A stretch of 64,000 nucleotides of DNA from Clostridiales bacterium (GCA_015056205.1 SVGS01000004.1:79423-143422), one strand, 5' to 3'; shown: positions 42,910-53,157, numbered from the stretch's first letter. Notes: generated from the letters alone by a model not told the origin. Translations and numbers: made by a program.

Positions 42910-44485
42910 GAAACAAGCGGAATCCTGGTGGCAGCGCCATCGCCCTTCCGCCAGAAGACTGGTTCAGGTTTACAGCGCCCTGCTGTACAACGCGCATCTT
43001 CGGGGCTTCGTCACGGGAGAAATCTACCGGGGCGGCACGAAGGCGGTCTGTGTCCCGGGCTTTAACTGCTATTCCTGCCCCGGCGCGGTGGGCGCCTGCC
43101 CCCTCGGCGCGCTTCAGAATGCGCTGGCTTCCTCCGGCCACCGGGCCGGATGGTATGTGCTGGGCATCCTCCTGCTCTACGGCGTGATTCTCGGGCGTAC
43201 GGTCTGCGGCTGGATCTGCCCCCTGGGCTGGATCCAGGAGCTGCTGCACCGGATTCCGACGCCGAAAATCCGGAAATCCGCCGTCACCCGGGCCCTGACC
43301 TGGCTCAAATATATCGTGCTGGTTCTCTTCGCGGTGGTGCTGCCGTTGTGGTACGGGCTGGCCTATGATGTGCCGCTGCCCGCCTTCTGCAAATATATCT
43401 GCCCCGCCGGCACGCTGGAAGGGGCGATCGGGCTCCTGCCGGCCAATCCCGGCTTCTTCGGCATGCTGGGCATTCTCTTTACGCGGAAATTCGTGATCCT
43501 GCTGGTGATCGGCCTGGCCTGCGTCTTCTGCTACCGTTCCTTCTGCCGCTTCCTGTGCCCCCTGGGCGCCCTCTACGGGCTCTTCAGCCGCATCAATATC
43601 GTCGGCGTGAAGGTGGACGCGAACCGCTGCACCCATTGCGGCGCCTGTGTGACCCACTGCGAAATGGATGTCCGCCGGGTCGGCGACCGGGAATGCATCC
43701 AGTGCGGCCGCTGTATGGACAGCTGCAGCCAGGGCGCGATTTCCGTCAAAGCCGGAAAGATCACGCTCCGGGCGCCGGAGATCGGCTGCGCCGGAGAGCC
43801 GGAGAACGCCCCGGAAAAGCGCAGGTCCCTGGCCCGGATCCTGTGGGCGGCCGCCCTGGCGCTTCTCTGTTTCGCGGTGCTCTGGTATAATGTGCTGGAT
43901 CCCGCCCTTCGTCCGAAGGAAACTCCCGCCGCGGCGGTGACGGAAGCTCCGGCAGAAGCCACGAAAGCCCCGGCGGAAACCACGGAAGCCCCTGTGGAAA
44001 CCGCGACAGCTCCGGCGGAAAGCGACCCCGCCGCGGCCTTCCGGAGCGATGCGCCCGTCGGCTGCGAGGTGGGGCAGCAGCTGGAGGATTTCACGGCGGA
44101 ATGCCTGGACGGCTCCGTTTTCCGTCTGGCGGAAAACCGCGGCAAAGTGGTCTTTATCAACCTGTGGGCCACCTGGTGCACCCCCTGCATCCAGGAGCTG
44201 CCCCATTTCGACGCGCTGTACCGGGAGCATGGGGACGATATCGCCGTGCTGGCGGTTCATTCTCAGTTTGTGACGGAGGATCCGGCCGCGTATCTGGCGG
44301 GGAAGGGCTTCGGCATTTCCTTCGCCGTGGATTCCTCCGACGGGCGGCTGTTCGGAATCGTGAATGGCAGCGCCACGCTGCCGCAGACGGTCGTTCTGAA
44401 CCGGAAGGGCGAGGTGATTTACAATCAGGTCCGCTCCGTGACGCCGGAGCAGCTGAACGCGCTGTATGAGGAGGCAGCCAGATGA
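42893..44485 (+). CDS. NapH-type membrane ferredoxin fused to a TlpA-like thioredoxin
   Basis: A 530-residue redox protein. The first 230 residues carry four to six membrane helices and several cysteine motifs of the NapH/CcoG kind (YSCPGAVGACPLGA, CGWICPLGW, CKYICPAGT, CRFLCPLGA). Two [4Fe-4S] ferredoxin motifs follow (CTHCGACVTHC and CIQCGRCMDSC). After another membrane helix and an Ala/Pro/Thr-rich linker, a thioredoxin domain has the active site WATWCTPCIQE, as in ResA/TlpA. The fusion suggests electron flow from cytosolic clusters through the membrane to an external disulphide. GTG at 42893 lies inside the previous gene; TTG at 42902 is an alternative start. Confidence 0.85.
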   Translation: MLDLDKKQAESWWQRHRPSARRLVQVYSALLYNAHLRGFVTGEIYRGGTKAVCVPGFNCYSCPGAVGACPLGALQNALASSGHRAGWYVLGILLLYGVILGRTVCGWICPLGWIQELLHRIPTPKIRKSAVTRALTWLKYIVLVLFAVVLPLWYGLAYDVPLPAFCKYICPAGTLEGAIGLLPANPGFFGMLGILFTRKFVILLVIGLACVFCYRSFCRFLCPLGALYGLFSRINIVGVKVDANRCTHCGACVTHCEMDVRRVGDRECIQCGRCMDSCSQGAISVKAGKITLRAPEIGCAGEPENAPEKRRSLARILWAAALALLCFAVLWYNVLDPALRPKETPAAAVTEAPAEATKAPAETTEAPVETATAPAESDPAAAFRSDAPVGCEVGQQLEDFTAECLDGSVFRLAENRGKVVFINLWATWCTPCIQELPHFDALYREHGDDIAVLAVHSQFVTEDPAAYLAGKGFGISFAVDSSDGRLFGIVNGSATLPQTVVLNRKGEVIYNQVRSVTPEQLNALYEEAAR

Positions 44486-45645
44486 GCGATTATTTCTTTT
44501 TCTATCTGGAAGCGAGCATTGTCTGTATTGCGATTCTGGGAATTCTGCTGATTCATGACCGGAGACACAGCACCCGCCAGGAAAAGCAGATCTGGTTCGT
44601 CCGGGCGATCATCTCCGATATTCTTTATTTCATTTCCGACCTCGGCTGGGCGGCCATTATCGGCGGAAAGATTCCTCCCACCCGTTTTCCTGTGGTCTTC
44701 TTCAATTTTACGAATTATGTGCTGCTCAGCCTGATGGCCTATAACTGGTTCCGGTATATGGCGGCCGCCCTGAATCTGCCGAAACGGAACGATCCGAAGA
44801 TCCGGCTGCGGTACCTGATTCCCATGGTTGTTTCGATTCTGGCGATCATCCTGGCCTATGTGATTTCCCCCGGTTTCTGGGTGAATGAAAAGGGAGAGCT
44901 GGGCTTCTGGTATTATCCGATGATGGTGGCGGCGCCAATCCTGTATCTGCTTTCCGCCTTTGTCTTTGCCATGAGAAAAGCGAACCGGACAAAGATCCGG
45001 GAGGACCGGGAAATCTACCGGCTGATCGGGCTCTATCCGCTGACGGTGATCATCTTCGGGCTGATTCAGACCTTTGTGCTGAACGCGCCGCTGTTCTGCT
45101 TCGGCTGCACGGTCATGATGATGTATTTCTATATCCAGAATATGCAGACCCTGGTATCGGTGGATTCCCTGACCCGGCTGAACAACCGGGGGCAGATCGA
45201 CCGGTATATGAACCAGGTGAAGTACAGCGAGGGCAAAAAGGTCCATGCCATCATGCTGGATATCAATAACTTCAAGAAAATCAACGATACCTATGGCCAC
45301 GCGGAAGGCGACCGGGCACTGATCCTGGTGGCCTCCGTGCTGAAGGAGTCGGTGCCCGGCGATGAGTATTCCGTCTTCCTGGGCCGCTACGGCGGGGATG
45401 AGTTCTCCGTTTTCCTGCAGGACAATGTGAAGGACGGGATCCTGGACAGGCTGCCGGAAAAGGTACTGGAGAGAGTCCGGGAAACGCTGCGGATCCGGCA
45501 GCAGGAAAACCGCCTGCCGTATCCGCTGGAGATCACGGCCGGCTATGATGAGCTTCGGGACCGGAATGACGATCTGGAAAGCTGCCTGGCCCGGGCCGAT
45601 CAGAAGCTCTATCTTGAAAAGCGCCGCGCGGGCACCGGCCGCTGA
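44482..45645 (+). CDS. Membrane diguanylate cyclase (GGDEF)
   Basis: A 387-residue protein with about six membrane helices in residues 1-215 and a cytosolic GGDEF domain. The active loop is RYGGDEF with DINNFKKINDTYGH as the metal and substrate motifs, so cyclase activity (2 GTP to c-di-GMP) is expected. The RxxD inhibitory site five residues upstream is absent. The ATG overlaps the previous stop as ATGA, so it belongs to the redox operon, and addA follows 16 bp later. Confidence 0.92.
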   Translation: MSDYFFFYLEASIVCIAILGILLIHDRRHSTRQEKQIWFVRAIISDILYFISDLGWAAIIGGKIPPTRFPVVFFNFTNYVLLSLMAYNWFRYMAAALNLPKRNDPKIRLRYLIPMVVSILAIILAYVISPGFWVNEKGELGFWYYPMMVAAPILYLLSAFVFAMRKANRTKIREDREIYRLIGLYPLTVIIFGLIQTFVLNAPLFCFGCTVMMMYFYIQNMQTLVSVDSLTRLNNRGQIDRYMNQVKYSEGKKVHAIMLDINNFKKINDTYGHAEGDRALILVASVLKESVPGDEYSVFLGRYGGDEFSVFLQDNVKDGILDRLPEKVLERVRETLRIRQQENRLPYPLEITAGYDELRDRNDDLESCLARADQKLYLEKRRAGTGR

Positions 45646-45661
45646 AACGGAGGGTCTGTCC

Positions 45662-48600
45662 ATGCCGGATTTCAATCTCTCACAAAAAGAAGCGATTAAC
45701 GCGCGGAATCAGAAGATCCTGGTCTCCGCGGCCGCCGGTTCCGGAAAAACCACCGTCATGGTGGAAAAAATCAGGGAAACGCTGATCCGGCATCCAGAGG
45801 CGTCTGTTTCCCAGTTCCTCGTGATCACCTTTACCCGGGACGCGGCGCAGAATATGAAGGATAAACTCCGGGATCTGCTGGAAAAAGCCGCCGGGGAAGG
45901 CTCGGAGCCGGCGGCCCGGGCCCTGAGCGAAATCGAAACCGCGACCATCAGCACGATCCACTCCTTCTGCACGCAGCTGCTGAAGGAATATAATGACAAC
46001 GCCGGAGCCTCCATGAATCCCCGGGTGCTGAAGGATGCCGAGAAAAAGCAGATCATGGAGGAATGCTTTTCGGACGCGGCGGAGCAGATTTTCAGCTGCA
46101 GGGACCGCTTCACGCCGGAGGACCGGCAGGCGGCCGGTTTCCTGATGACCGCCTTCGGTCCGGATGAGGCCGGAAAAATGGTGCAGGATCTGTACAATGT
46201 CCTGATGGGCATCCCGGATCCTTTTGATTTTCTCGGAAAAATCGTCAGCGCGCCCCCGGTTGAGCTCTGGAACGAAGAGATTATGATCTCCATCGACCTG
46301 GATGTGCTGGGGCTGGAGGAGTGCCTGCGGCGGGAACAGGAGCTGCTGCAGGAACCCTGGGCGCTGATTTCCTGTGAGGAGACGGCCCGGGCGGACGCGG
46401 AGCTGGTTGATAACTTCCTGGAAGCGTATGGGCGCGCGAAGGGGATTGAGGAAAAAAGAACCCTGCTGCAAGGCGCGGCCGGCGGCTTTGTCCGGACCCC
46501 GTCGGTGCCCCGCGGCTCGGACGAGGAGACTAAGGCATGGAAAAAAAGCTTCGACGACGTCCGGGGGGAAATGAAAGGCACGAAGGGCATCTTCGCCACG
46601 GCCGTCCGGCGCATCGACGCCATGCTGGATGAGAAGAACGATCGCCTGAACGCCGTCATCCGCCGGGAGCTGCGCGGGCTGGAGCTTTTGCTGAGGGAGA
46701 CCGCCGCACAGTATGAGCGGCAGAAGCTGGAAGCCGGCGCCATCGACTACGCGGATATGGAGCAGATCGCGTACCGCGTCATGGCGGATCCGGACAAGCG
46801 GAATGAGCTGCTGGCCCGGTACCGGTATATTTATGTGGACGAATGCCAGGATGTTTCCGGGATTCAGGAGGCGATCATCAGTTTCCTGAGCGGTCCCGGG
46901 CATCAGTTCTTCATGGTCGGGGATATCAAGCAGTCGATCTACGGCTTCCGCCACGCGGAGCCGGACCTGTTCGAGCAAAAGCGCCGAAGCTATTTCGATG
47001 ACCCGGACGCGGAGGAGCGCCGGATCTTCTTTGAGGACAATTACCGTTCCTGCCGGAGCGTGGTGGACGCGGTGAACGAGGTTTTCACCGAAGCCATGGA
47101 CGAGCGGATCACGGATATGGACTATACTCCGAGGGATAACCTCCGCTGCAATGTGCCGGGGGACTTCGGCCCGGTGGATGTGTTCCTGATTCAGAAGGGC
47201 GAGGAGGAAGCCGATAAGCTGGAAGCGCAGTGCGAAGCGGCCGGCCGGTATATCCAGTCCCTGATCACTCCCTCCGCGGAATCCGGCGGCCGGGATTCTT
47301 ATCAGTACCGGGATATCGTCATCCTGCTCCGGGCCGCGAAGGGCGTCGCGTCCGCTGTGACGGATCATCTGAAAAAAATGCATATTCCGGCCCTCTATGA
47401 GGGGAACCCCGACTTCTTCGGTCTTTCCGAGGTAAAGGCCTTCCTGAGCCTTGTGACCGTGATCGACAATCTCCATCACGACGACGCCCTGGTCGGAGCC
47501 CTGATCAATACGCCCTTCCTGTTTACCGAAACCGAGCTGGCGGAAATCCGGCTCGCGAAAAACGAGATCGTTCCCTTCTATGAGGCCTTTGAGCTCTGCG
47601 CGGAGCGGAATGAAAAGCCGGTGGATCTTCGCTGCCGGCAGGCGGCGGATCAGCTGGATGCCTGGCGGAAAATCAGCGAAACCATGCAGGTACCAGACTT
47701 TATCTGGTGGCTCATGCGCGAAACCGGCATCTATGCGGCCCGCGGCGCCTATCCGGACGGAAAAGCGCGCCAGGCCAACCTGGATTCCCTCTATCAGCGG
47801 GCGCTGGACGGACAGAAAGCGGGAGATATGCGCCTGTCGGACTTTATCGGCCGGCTGCGGGAAGCCCGGGAGGCAAAGCAGAGCGACAGCGACGATCATC
47901 CCGCGATGGGCGCCGGGGATAACTTTGTGCGCATCATGACCATGCACAAGAGCAAGGGGCTGGAGTTCCCGGCGGTGATCCTGATGGATCTGCAGAAGAG
48001 CATCCGGAAAAAGCGGAGCGACGAAAAGCTGCGCGTGAACGTCTCCTCCTCCGGCGGAGCCCTGGGCCTTTACCTTCCGGCGGTGCGGCGTCAGAAAAAC
48101 AGCGCCGTGGATTCCCAGGGGAAGGAGGCTTTTGATATCCGCGCCCAGCGGAAGAATATTTCCGAGGGCACCCGGCTTCTGTATGTGGCCATGACCCGGG
48201 CCCGGCGGAAGCTCTGCCTGATCGGCTCCTATAAGAAAGGGGCGGAAAAGCTGTGGAATAACCGGACCCGGGCCGCCCGGATCTGGAAAACCGACAGCAT
48301 GCTGGATATGATCATGCCGGCGGTGCTGCGACGGCTTCCGCTGCCGGAGGCGGACGAAACCGCGGAGGATGCCCTCTGGCGGCTGTCCTGTGTTTCCGGA
48401 CGGACCATCACGGAGTCGGAGGAATCCGCGGATACGGTCGACGCCCGCATCGAAGCGGTGCTTCGCCGGGAGGCGCCGAGCCCCCTCTTCACGCCGGAAA
48501 CCGCGGAGCCCGCCCCCCTGAAAACCAGCGTCACGACCCTGACCCGGCACGGGCTCCCCCTGTCCGGGGAGGAAAGCGGGGAAACGCTGGAGGACAAGCG

Positions 48601-49195
48601 AATGCCCGCGGAAACGGTCCGTACCTTCCGCCTCAGCTCCGTCCCGTCCAGGCCGGCTTTCCTGGAGGAAGAGCAGGAAATCCGGAACGCGGCGAATATC
48701 GGTACGGCGACGCACCGCTTCCTCCACCTGATTCAGCTGGAGGCGTTGCGGAAAGAGGGCGCCGATGTGGCGCAGGCGGTCCGGGCGGAAATGGAACGGA
48801 TGCGGGAGGAGCGGATTCTGAGCCGGGAGGAGGCGGAGATGATCCGGCTCGGCGGCGTCGTCTCTTTCTTTGCCGGCGATCTGGGGCAGCGGATGCTCCA
48901 CAGCCCGGAGGTGAAGCGGGAAGCGACTTTCTCCATGAGAATCAGCCGGCAGTCCTCCACCGTGGTGCAGGGCATCATCGACTGTGTGTTCAGGGAAGGG
49001 GACGGGTGGATCCTGATCGATTATAAGACCGATCACGATACGGCGCCCGAAACCTTCGTGCCCCGGCATGAAATGCAGATGAACTGGTACCGGGCCGCCC
49101 TTGAGCGCCTGACCCGCGTCCGGGTCCGGGAAATGTGGCTGTTCGCGCTCAGCGCGGGCCGGGCTTATCCCGTGGAAAGGAGGGAGATCGGATGA
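45662..49195 (+). CDS. addA: ATP-dependent helicase/nuclease subunit A (AddA)
   Basis: A 1177-residue helicase-nuclease that with AddB processes double-strand breaks to allow RecA loading. Walker A SAAAGSGKTTVM at 22-33, the UvrD motif Ia/Ib segment (FTRDAAQNMKDKLR), Walker B YVDECQDVSG at about 389, GDIKQSIYGFR, the motif V/VI TMHKSKGLEFP and LLYVAMTRARRKL, and a C-terminal nuclease with WILIDYKTDHD (Asp, Lys) at about 1118 are all present. GGAGGG is seven bases before the ATG. It overlaps addB as ATGA. The addA-addB order is the opposite of Bacillus. Confidence 0.95.
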   Translation: MPDFNLSQKEAINARNQKILVSAAAGSGKTTVMVEKIRETLIRHPEASVSQFLVITFTRDAAQNMKDKLRDLLEKAAGEGSEPAARALSEIETATISTIHSFCTQLLKEYNDNAGASMNPRVLKDAEKKQIMEECFSDAAEQIFSCRDRFTPEDRQAAGFLMTAFGPDEAGKMVQDLYNVLMGIPDPFDFLGKIVSAPPVELWNEEIMISIDLDVLGLEECLRREQELLQEPWALISCEETARADAELVDNFLEAYGRAKGIEEKRTLLQGAAGGFVRTPSVPRGSDEETKAWKKSFDDVRGEMKGTKGIFATAVRRIDAMLDEKNDRLNAVIRRELRGLELLLRETAAQYERQKLEAGAIDYADMEQIAYRVMADPDKRNELLARYRYIYVDECQDVSGIQEAIISFLSGPGHQFFMVGDIKQSIYGFRHAEPDLFEQKRRSYFDDPDAEERRIFFEDNYRSCRSVVDAVNEVFTEAMDERITDMDYTPRDNLRCNVPGDFGPVDVFLIQKGEEEADKLEAQCEAAGRYIQSLITPSAESGGRDSYQYRDIVILLRAAKGVASAVTDHLKKMHIPALYEGNPDFFGLSEVKAFLSLVTVIDNLHHDDALVGALINTPFLFTETELAEIRLAKNEIVPFYEAFELCAERNEKPVDLRCRQAADQLDAWRKISETMQVPDFIWWLMRETGIYAARGAYPDGKARQANLDSLYQRALDGQKAGDMRLSDFIGRLREAREAKQSDSDDHPAMGAGDNFVRIMTMHKSKGLEFPAVILMDLQKSIRKKRSDEKLRVNVSSSGGALGLYLPAVRRQKNSAVDSQGKEAFDIRAQRKNISEGTRLLYVAMTRARRKLCLIGSYKKGAEKLWNNRTRAARIWKTDSMLDMIMPAVLRRLPLPEADETAEDALWRLSCVSGRTITESEESADTVDARIEAVLRREAPSPLFTPETAEPAPLKTSVTTLTRHGLPLSGEESGETLEDKRMPAETVRTFRLSSVPSRPAFLEEEQEIRNAANIGTATHRFLHLIQLEALRKEGADVAQAVRAEMERMREERILSREEAEMIRLGGVVSFFAGDLGQRMLHSPEVKREATFSMRISRQSSTVVQGIIDCVFREGDGWILIDYKTDHDTAPETFVPRHEMQMNWYRAALERLTRVRVREMWLFALSAGRAYPVERREIG

Positions 49196-52100
49196 CGCCT
49201 GTCCGGATTGTTACCACCCGGGCGCCGGGGCTGATTCCCAGCCTGATCCGGGAGATTGACCACGCCCCGAATCCGGTCGTGCTGGTGCCGGAGTCCTTTA
49301 CCCTCGCCTGCGAGACGGAAATTGTCAACCGCAGCCGGGACGCCGGGATTTTCGACCTGAACGTTTTTTCCCCGTCCTCCCTGATCCGCGAGGTCCGGGA
49401 AATGACCGGCCGCGGGGAGAAAAAGCCCATCTCCGGGGACGGCCAGAATATGATCATCTCCCGGATCCTCCATCATGACCGGGAGGAGCTGGCCTACTAC
49501 CGGGATTCCGTGGCCCAGCCGACGCTGGCGGCGAAAATCGCCGCCCAGATTGACGACTTTGCCCGGGCCCGGCTGACCCCCGCCTTCCTGCGCGAGTACA
49601 ATCCTCCCAGCCGCCGGACCGGCGCGAAGCTGCAGGATATGGCCATGATCTGGGATGAATATCAGCGGATTCTGGAAAAAGGCTTTGAGGATACGGTCGG
49701 CCAGTGGATGTCCGCGGTGCGGATGATCCGGAAAAGCGGTATTCTCCGCCGCAGCCAGCTGCTGATCTATGGCTTTGACTATATTACCCATGATATCCTG
49801 AGCCTGGTGGAGGAGGCGGCCTTCGCCGGGGACGGGTCGGGAGCGGACGAGGTCGTGATCGGCCTGATCAGCGACGATGTGGGGCAGGACCGGGATATTT
49901 TCCGGTCGGCCAATGATTCGGTCCGGGCGCTGGTGTATTATCTGAAGCGCAGAGACGCGGCCTGGTCGGTTCTCCGGGAGGACCTCATGCCGCGGATGGA
50001 CGCGGGCATCGCGTATGTGGAAAAGAATATCTATGCCCTGGGCGCCTTCGGCGGCGAGAAAATCTATGAAAACAGGGAAGAAAAAGTGGTGATCCGGGAA
50101 AACCCCGGCGCCGTTCAGCAGGCGGCGATGACGGAGCTGGCCCATACCTGGGTGCCGGATCTGTCCCATGTCCGGCTGTATTACGCGAAAAACTCCTATC
50201 TGGAGTGCCAGCATGCCTGCCAGACGCTGATCGGATGGCATCGGGCCGGCATCCCCTGGGAGGATATGGCCGTCGCGGTCTGCGAGCAGAATACGCTTCC
50301 GTCCCTGCTGCCCCTGACCCTTTCCGCGGCGGGTATTCCCTTCAATGCCAAGCAGGACCAGCCGGTCCTGATGAGCGGGTATGCCCAGTATTTCCTTTCG
50401 CTGCTGCGCGTTCTGCGGCTGAACTACTGCCGGGAGGATGTCCTGCGCCTGATGAAAACCGGCTTCACGGGCATGACGCCCCGGCAGGTCATGGATATGG
50501 AAAACTATGCCCGGGAAAACGGCATTCACCGGACCCGGTGGCTGAAGCCCTTCCGGATTCCGGAAAAGGAAGACCGGAAGGAAACCGTGCGGGAGCTGGA
50601 GGAGCTCCGCCGCCGGCTGATCGAGCCGGTTGCCGAACTGAAAAAGCAGCTGTCCCGGAAGGACTGCACCGGAAAACAGGCGGCCGCGCTGCTCTTCGGG
50701 TTCGTCACTGAAGCGGGCGTCTATGAACGCCTGCAGGCCCAGGAGGAAATCCTGGCTGCGCAGGAGGACGACCTGAGCATCGACCGGAACCGGCAGGTGT
50801 GGACGGCGGTCAATGATCTGCTGGATACCGTGGCCACCTTTATCGGCGATGAGCCGCTGCCGCTCCGCGATCTGTGCGTGATGCTGGAATCCTCCCTGGC
50901 CTCGCGGAAAATTAAATCCCTGCCGCAGCTTTCCGGCGCGGTGATGGTCGCGCCGCCCCAGATGTTCTTCTCCTCCGGCGTGCGCTGCATGATCGTGATG
51001 GGTTTGCAGGAAAACGAGATTTCCGCCGCCGGCGGGATCCTCTCGGAGCATGAGCGGAGCGGGCTGGAGGAATTTATTGAAGCGTCCAATCAGGCCTTTT
51101 ACCGGGATCGGGAAGCCGCCGGCGGGGCGGAAAGGCCTTACAGCCGGATCGGCCAGTCCCTGATGGATCTGGCGGCCCGCCAGAAGCAGGATGTCTATCA
51201 GGCCGTTTCCCTGGCCCGGCAGGAGCTGATGATCTCCTGCTCCGGCGCCAGGCCCAGCGGCGGGGTTATGACGCCCTCCACCGCCTTCAAAAGGCTGTCC
51301 CGGATCGTCGGAAAAATGAATCCGGCCAATGTGACCGGCGGCCTGATGGAAACGGATCTCCGTCCCTTCGCGCCGGCCTTCGCCCTGGAGGCGCTGGCGG
51401 TCCGGCTGCGGGAGACAAAGGACAGCCGGGAGGGTTTCCTGCAGGGGGAATCCCCGGAGGATGTTCTCTGGCAGAACGCGCTGAGCGCCCTGTACCGGTC
51501 GGAAGAATGGAAAAAGAAGACGGAGGGCGTCCTGAACGGCCTGCATGTCGCGGCGCCTTCCGCCCGGATTACGCCGGAACAGGCCCGGCTCCTGTACCGC
51601 ACCCATGGCATGACCATTTCCCGGGTGGAAACCTTCGGCTCCTGCCCCTGGCGCCATTTCCTGCAGTACGGGCTGGATCTCTTCCCGACGGGAACCTATG
51701 CCTTCCGGCGCGATGAGCAGGGCACCTTCAACCATGATGTCCTGCAGATGTTCCTGGAAAGAGCCATGCGGCTGCCGGAATGGCCGGATCTGTCCGAGGA
51801 AACCCAGACGAGGCTCCTGAATCAGCTGCTGAGGGAGCGGGCCGCGGCCTGGGAGGGCGGCATCCTGACCTCCGATACGATGCACCGCTATCAGGGGGCC
51901 GGCATTATCCGCGGCGTCCGTACCGCTGTCGCGAGTATGATGCGCGCCTTCCGCCGGAAGCCGCATTTTCTGCCGATGGCGGCGGAGGTTCCCTTCGGAA
52001 CCCCCGACCCCTCCGGAAAGATCAGCCTCCCGGCCGTCCGGATTCAGACCGGCGACGGGGATCTGGTGGCCTTCTCCGGCCGGATCGACCGGATCGATAC

Positions 52101-52704
52101 GCTGGAAACCGGGGACGGAAAAAAGTATTTCCTGATCGTGGATAATAAAATGTCCGATAAGGAAGTCCGGTGGAATTCCGTCGAAGCCGGCCTTCAGCTG
52201 CAGCTGCCGCTGTATATCCGGGCCGCCCGGCTGGGGCTGGACGGATATGAAGCCGCGGGCGGGCTTTATCAGCCCGTCCGGGATGTGCTGGTTCCCAGCG
52301 AGGACGCGCAGGTGATCACTGAGGAAATTGATACGCGTCTGCGGACGTCGGGAATGATTCTGGATGAGGAATGGATCCGGGAGGCCGCCCGGCCGGTGAA
52401 AATCGCGAAAAAACAGACGGACAATGATACGGTTTCCGCCGTCACCGCGGAGGAAATGGCCGGGGTGGAGGAAAGCGCCCTCGCGGCGGTCACCGAACGG
52501 GTGACGCAGATCAGCCGGGGCGAAGTCTCTCCCCGGCCGGTAAAGGACGGCATGGAATCCCCCTGCGCCTGGTGCGACCATGCGGAGGCCTGCCGGTTTG
52601 ACAGCACGGTTCCGGGATGCAGAATCGCCGAGATCGATCACCGGCGCCGGTCGGAAAACACGCGGATTTCCGGACTGCCTCCTTCGGGTCAAAAGACGGA
52701 TTAA
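49192..52704 (+). CDS. addB: ATP-dependent nuclease subunit B (AddB)
   Basis: A 1170-residue partner of AddA. The N-terminal helicase-like part is degenerate, without a P-loop at the usual position, as in some AddB/RexB proteins. The C-terminal nuclease has LIVDNKMSDKEV (catalytic Asp-Lys pair at about 980). The iron-sulfur staple is complete: Cys in FGSCPWRHFL (about 817) and three in CAWCDHAEAC (about 1124-1133). AAGGAGGG precedes the ATG. Its stop shares bases with that of the XRE gene on the other strand, so the two genes end tail to tail. Confidence 0.93.
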   Translation: MTPVRIVTTRAPGLIPSLIREIDHAPNPVVLVPESFTLACETEIVNRSRDAGIFDLNVFSPSSLIREVREMTGRGEKKPISGDGQNMIISRILHHDREELAYYRDSVAQPTLAAKIAAQIDDFARARLTPAFLREYNPPSRRTGAKLQDMAMIWDEYQRILEKGFEDTVGQWMSAVRMIRKSGILRRSQLLIYGFDYITHDILSLVEEAAFAGDGSGADEVVIGLISDDVGQDRDIFRSANDSVRALVYYLKRRDAAWSVLREDLMPRMDAGIAYVEKNIYALGAFGGEKIYENREEKVVIRENPGAVQQAAMTELAHTWVPDLSHVRLYYAKNSYLECQHACQTLIGWHRAGIPWEDMAVAVCEQNTLPSLLPLTLSAAGIPFNAKQDQPVLMSGYAQYFLSLLRVLRLNYCREDVLRLMKTGFTGMTPRQVMDMENYARENGIHRTRWLKPFRIPEKEDRKETVRELEELRRRLIEPVAELKKQLSRKDCTGKQAAALLFGFVTEAGVYERLQAQEEILAAQEDDLSIDRNRQVWTAVNDLLDTVATFIGDEPLPLRDLCVMLESSLASRKIKSLPQLSGAVMVAPPQMFFSSGVRCMIVMGLQENEISAAGGILSEHERSGLEEFIEASNQAFYRDREAAGGAERPYSRIGQSLMDLAARQKQDVYQAVSLARQELMISCSGARPSGGVMTPSTAFKRLSRIVGKMNPANVTGGLMETDLRPFAPAFALEALAVRLRETKDSREGFLQGESPEDVLWQNALSALYRSEEWKKKTEGVLNGLHVAAPSARITPEQARLLYRTHGMTISRVETFGSCPWRHFLQYGLDLFPTGTYAFRRDEQGTFNHDVLQMFLERAMRLPEWPDLSEETQTRLLNQLLRERAAAWEGGILTSDTMHRYQGAGIIRGVRTAVASMMRAFRRKPHFLPMAAEVPFGTPDPSGKISLPAVRIQTGDGDLVAFSGRIDRIDTLETGDGKKYFLIVDNKMSDKEVRWNSVEAGLQLQLPLYIRAARLGLDGYEAAGGLYQPVRDVLVPSEDAQVITEEIDTRLRTSGMILDEEWIREAARPVKIAKKQTDNDTVSAVTAEEMAGVEESALAAVTERVTQISRGEVSPRPVKDGMESPCAWCDHAEACRFDSTVPGCRIAEIDHRRRSENTRISGLPPSGQKTD

Positions 52705-53096
52705 ACGCGCTCATCGAGATATTCATCCTCTTTGTCGTCCAGATCGTCGCTGGCGGTGTTCCGGAACGCTTCCGAAAAGGATCCGCGCAGCATGGCCAGC
52801 ATCTGCCGGCGCTGTTCCGGACTCATTTTTCCCGCGGCGCGGGCAATAATCCGGATATCCTCATCCTCCACGCCGGCGCCGTTGAGGGAAAGCAGAAAAA
52901 GCCGGTCCAGATGAAGGGCGTCCGCGATGGCCGTCAGAATCGCCGGATCCACCATATTGAATTTGTCGTCTTCGATCCGCATGATCGTCACATGGCTGAC
53001 GTCCGCGGCCCGGGCAAGATCGCGGAGACTGATGCCGAGCTGGAGACGCTTCCGTTTGATAACCTGTCCGAGGGTTCCGCCGGGATCCACTGCCAT
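52701..53096 (-). CDS. XRE-family transcriptional regulator
   Basis: A 131-residue protein with a Cro/C1-type helix-turn-helix in residues 8-62 (GQVIKRKRLQLGISLRDLAR, AADVSHVTIMRIE). The rest is helical and acidic (DEDIRIIARAAGKMSPEQRR, then a run of Asp/Glu). AAAGGAG precedes the ATG. It is divergent from the small sigma-like gene at 53317 and the region between holds repeated TACCA/TGGTA dyads over both promoters, so it is probably self-regulating. No prophage structural genes surround it. Confidence 0.88.
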   Translation of the reverse strand: MAVDPGGTLGQVIKRKRLQLGISLRDLARAADVSHVTIMRIEDDKFNMVDPAILTAIADALHLDRLFLLSLNGAGVEDEDIRIIARAAGKMSPEQRRQMLAMLRGSFSEAFRNTASDDLDDKEDEYLDERV

Positions 53097-53128
53097 CTGT
53101 CACCGCTCCTTTCCCTGTTCTGAACAGA

Positions 53129-53157
53129 AGTATACCACAGCTGGTACTTTTACGCAA
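53129..53157 (-). promoter_or_regulatory. XRE gene promoter with dyad in the spacer
   Basis: On the minus strand TTGCGT (53157-53152), 17 bp, TATACT (53134-53129). The spacer contains TACCA-CAGC-TGGTA (53133-53146), an ideal repressor site. Confidence 0.7.

Noticed and set aside
45680..49069. 1129-residue open frame opposite addA
   Set aside because: A GC-rich shadow of addA: the product is rich in His, Arg, Gly and Pro, has no domain, and lacks a ribosome site.
49165..52692. 1175-residue open frame opposite addB
   Set aside because: Same kind of antisense shadow; addB has conserved iron-sulfur and nuclease motifs, while this frame has none.
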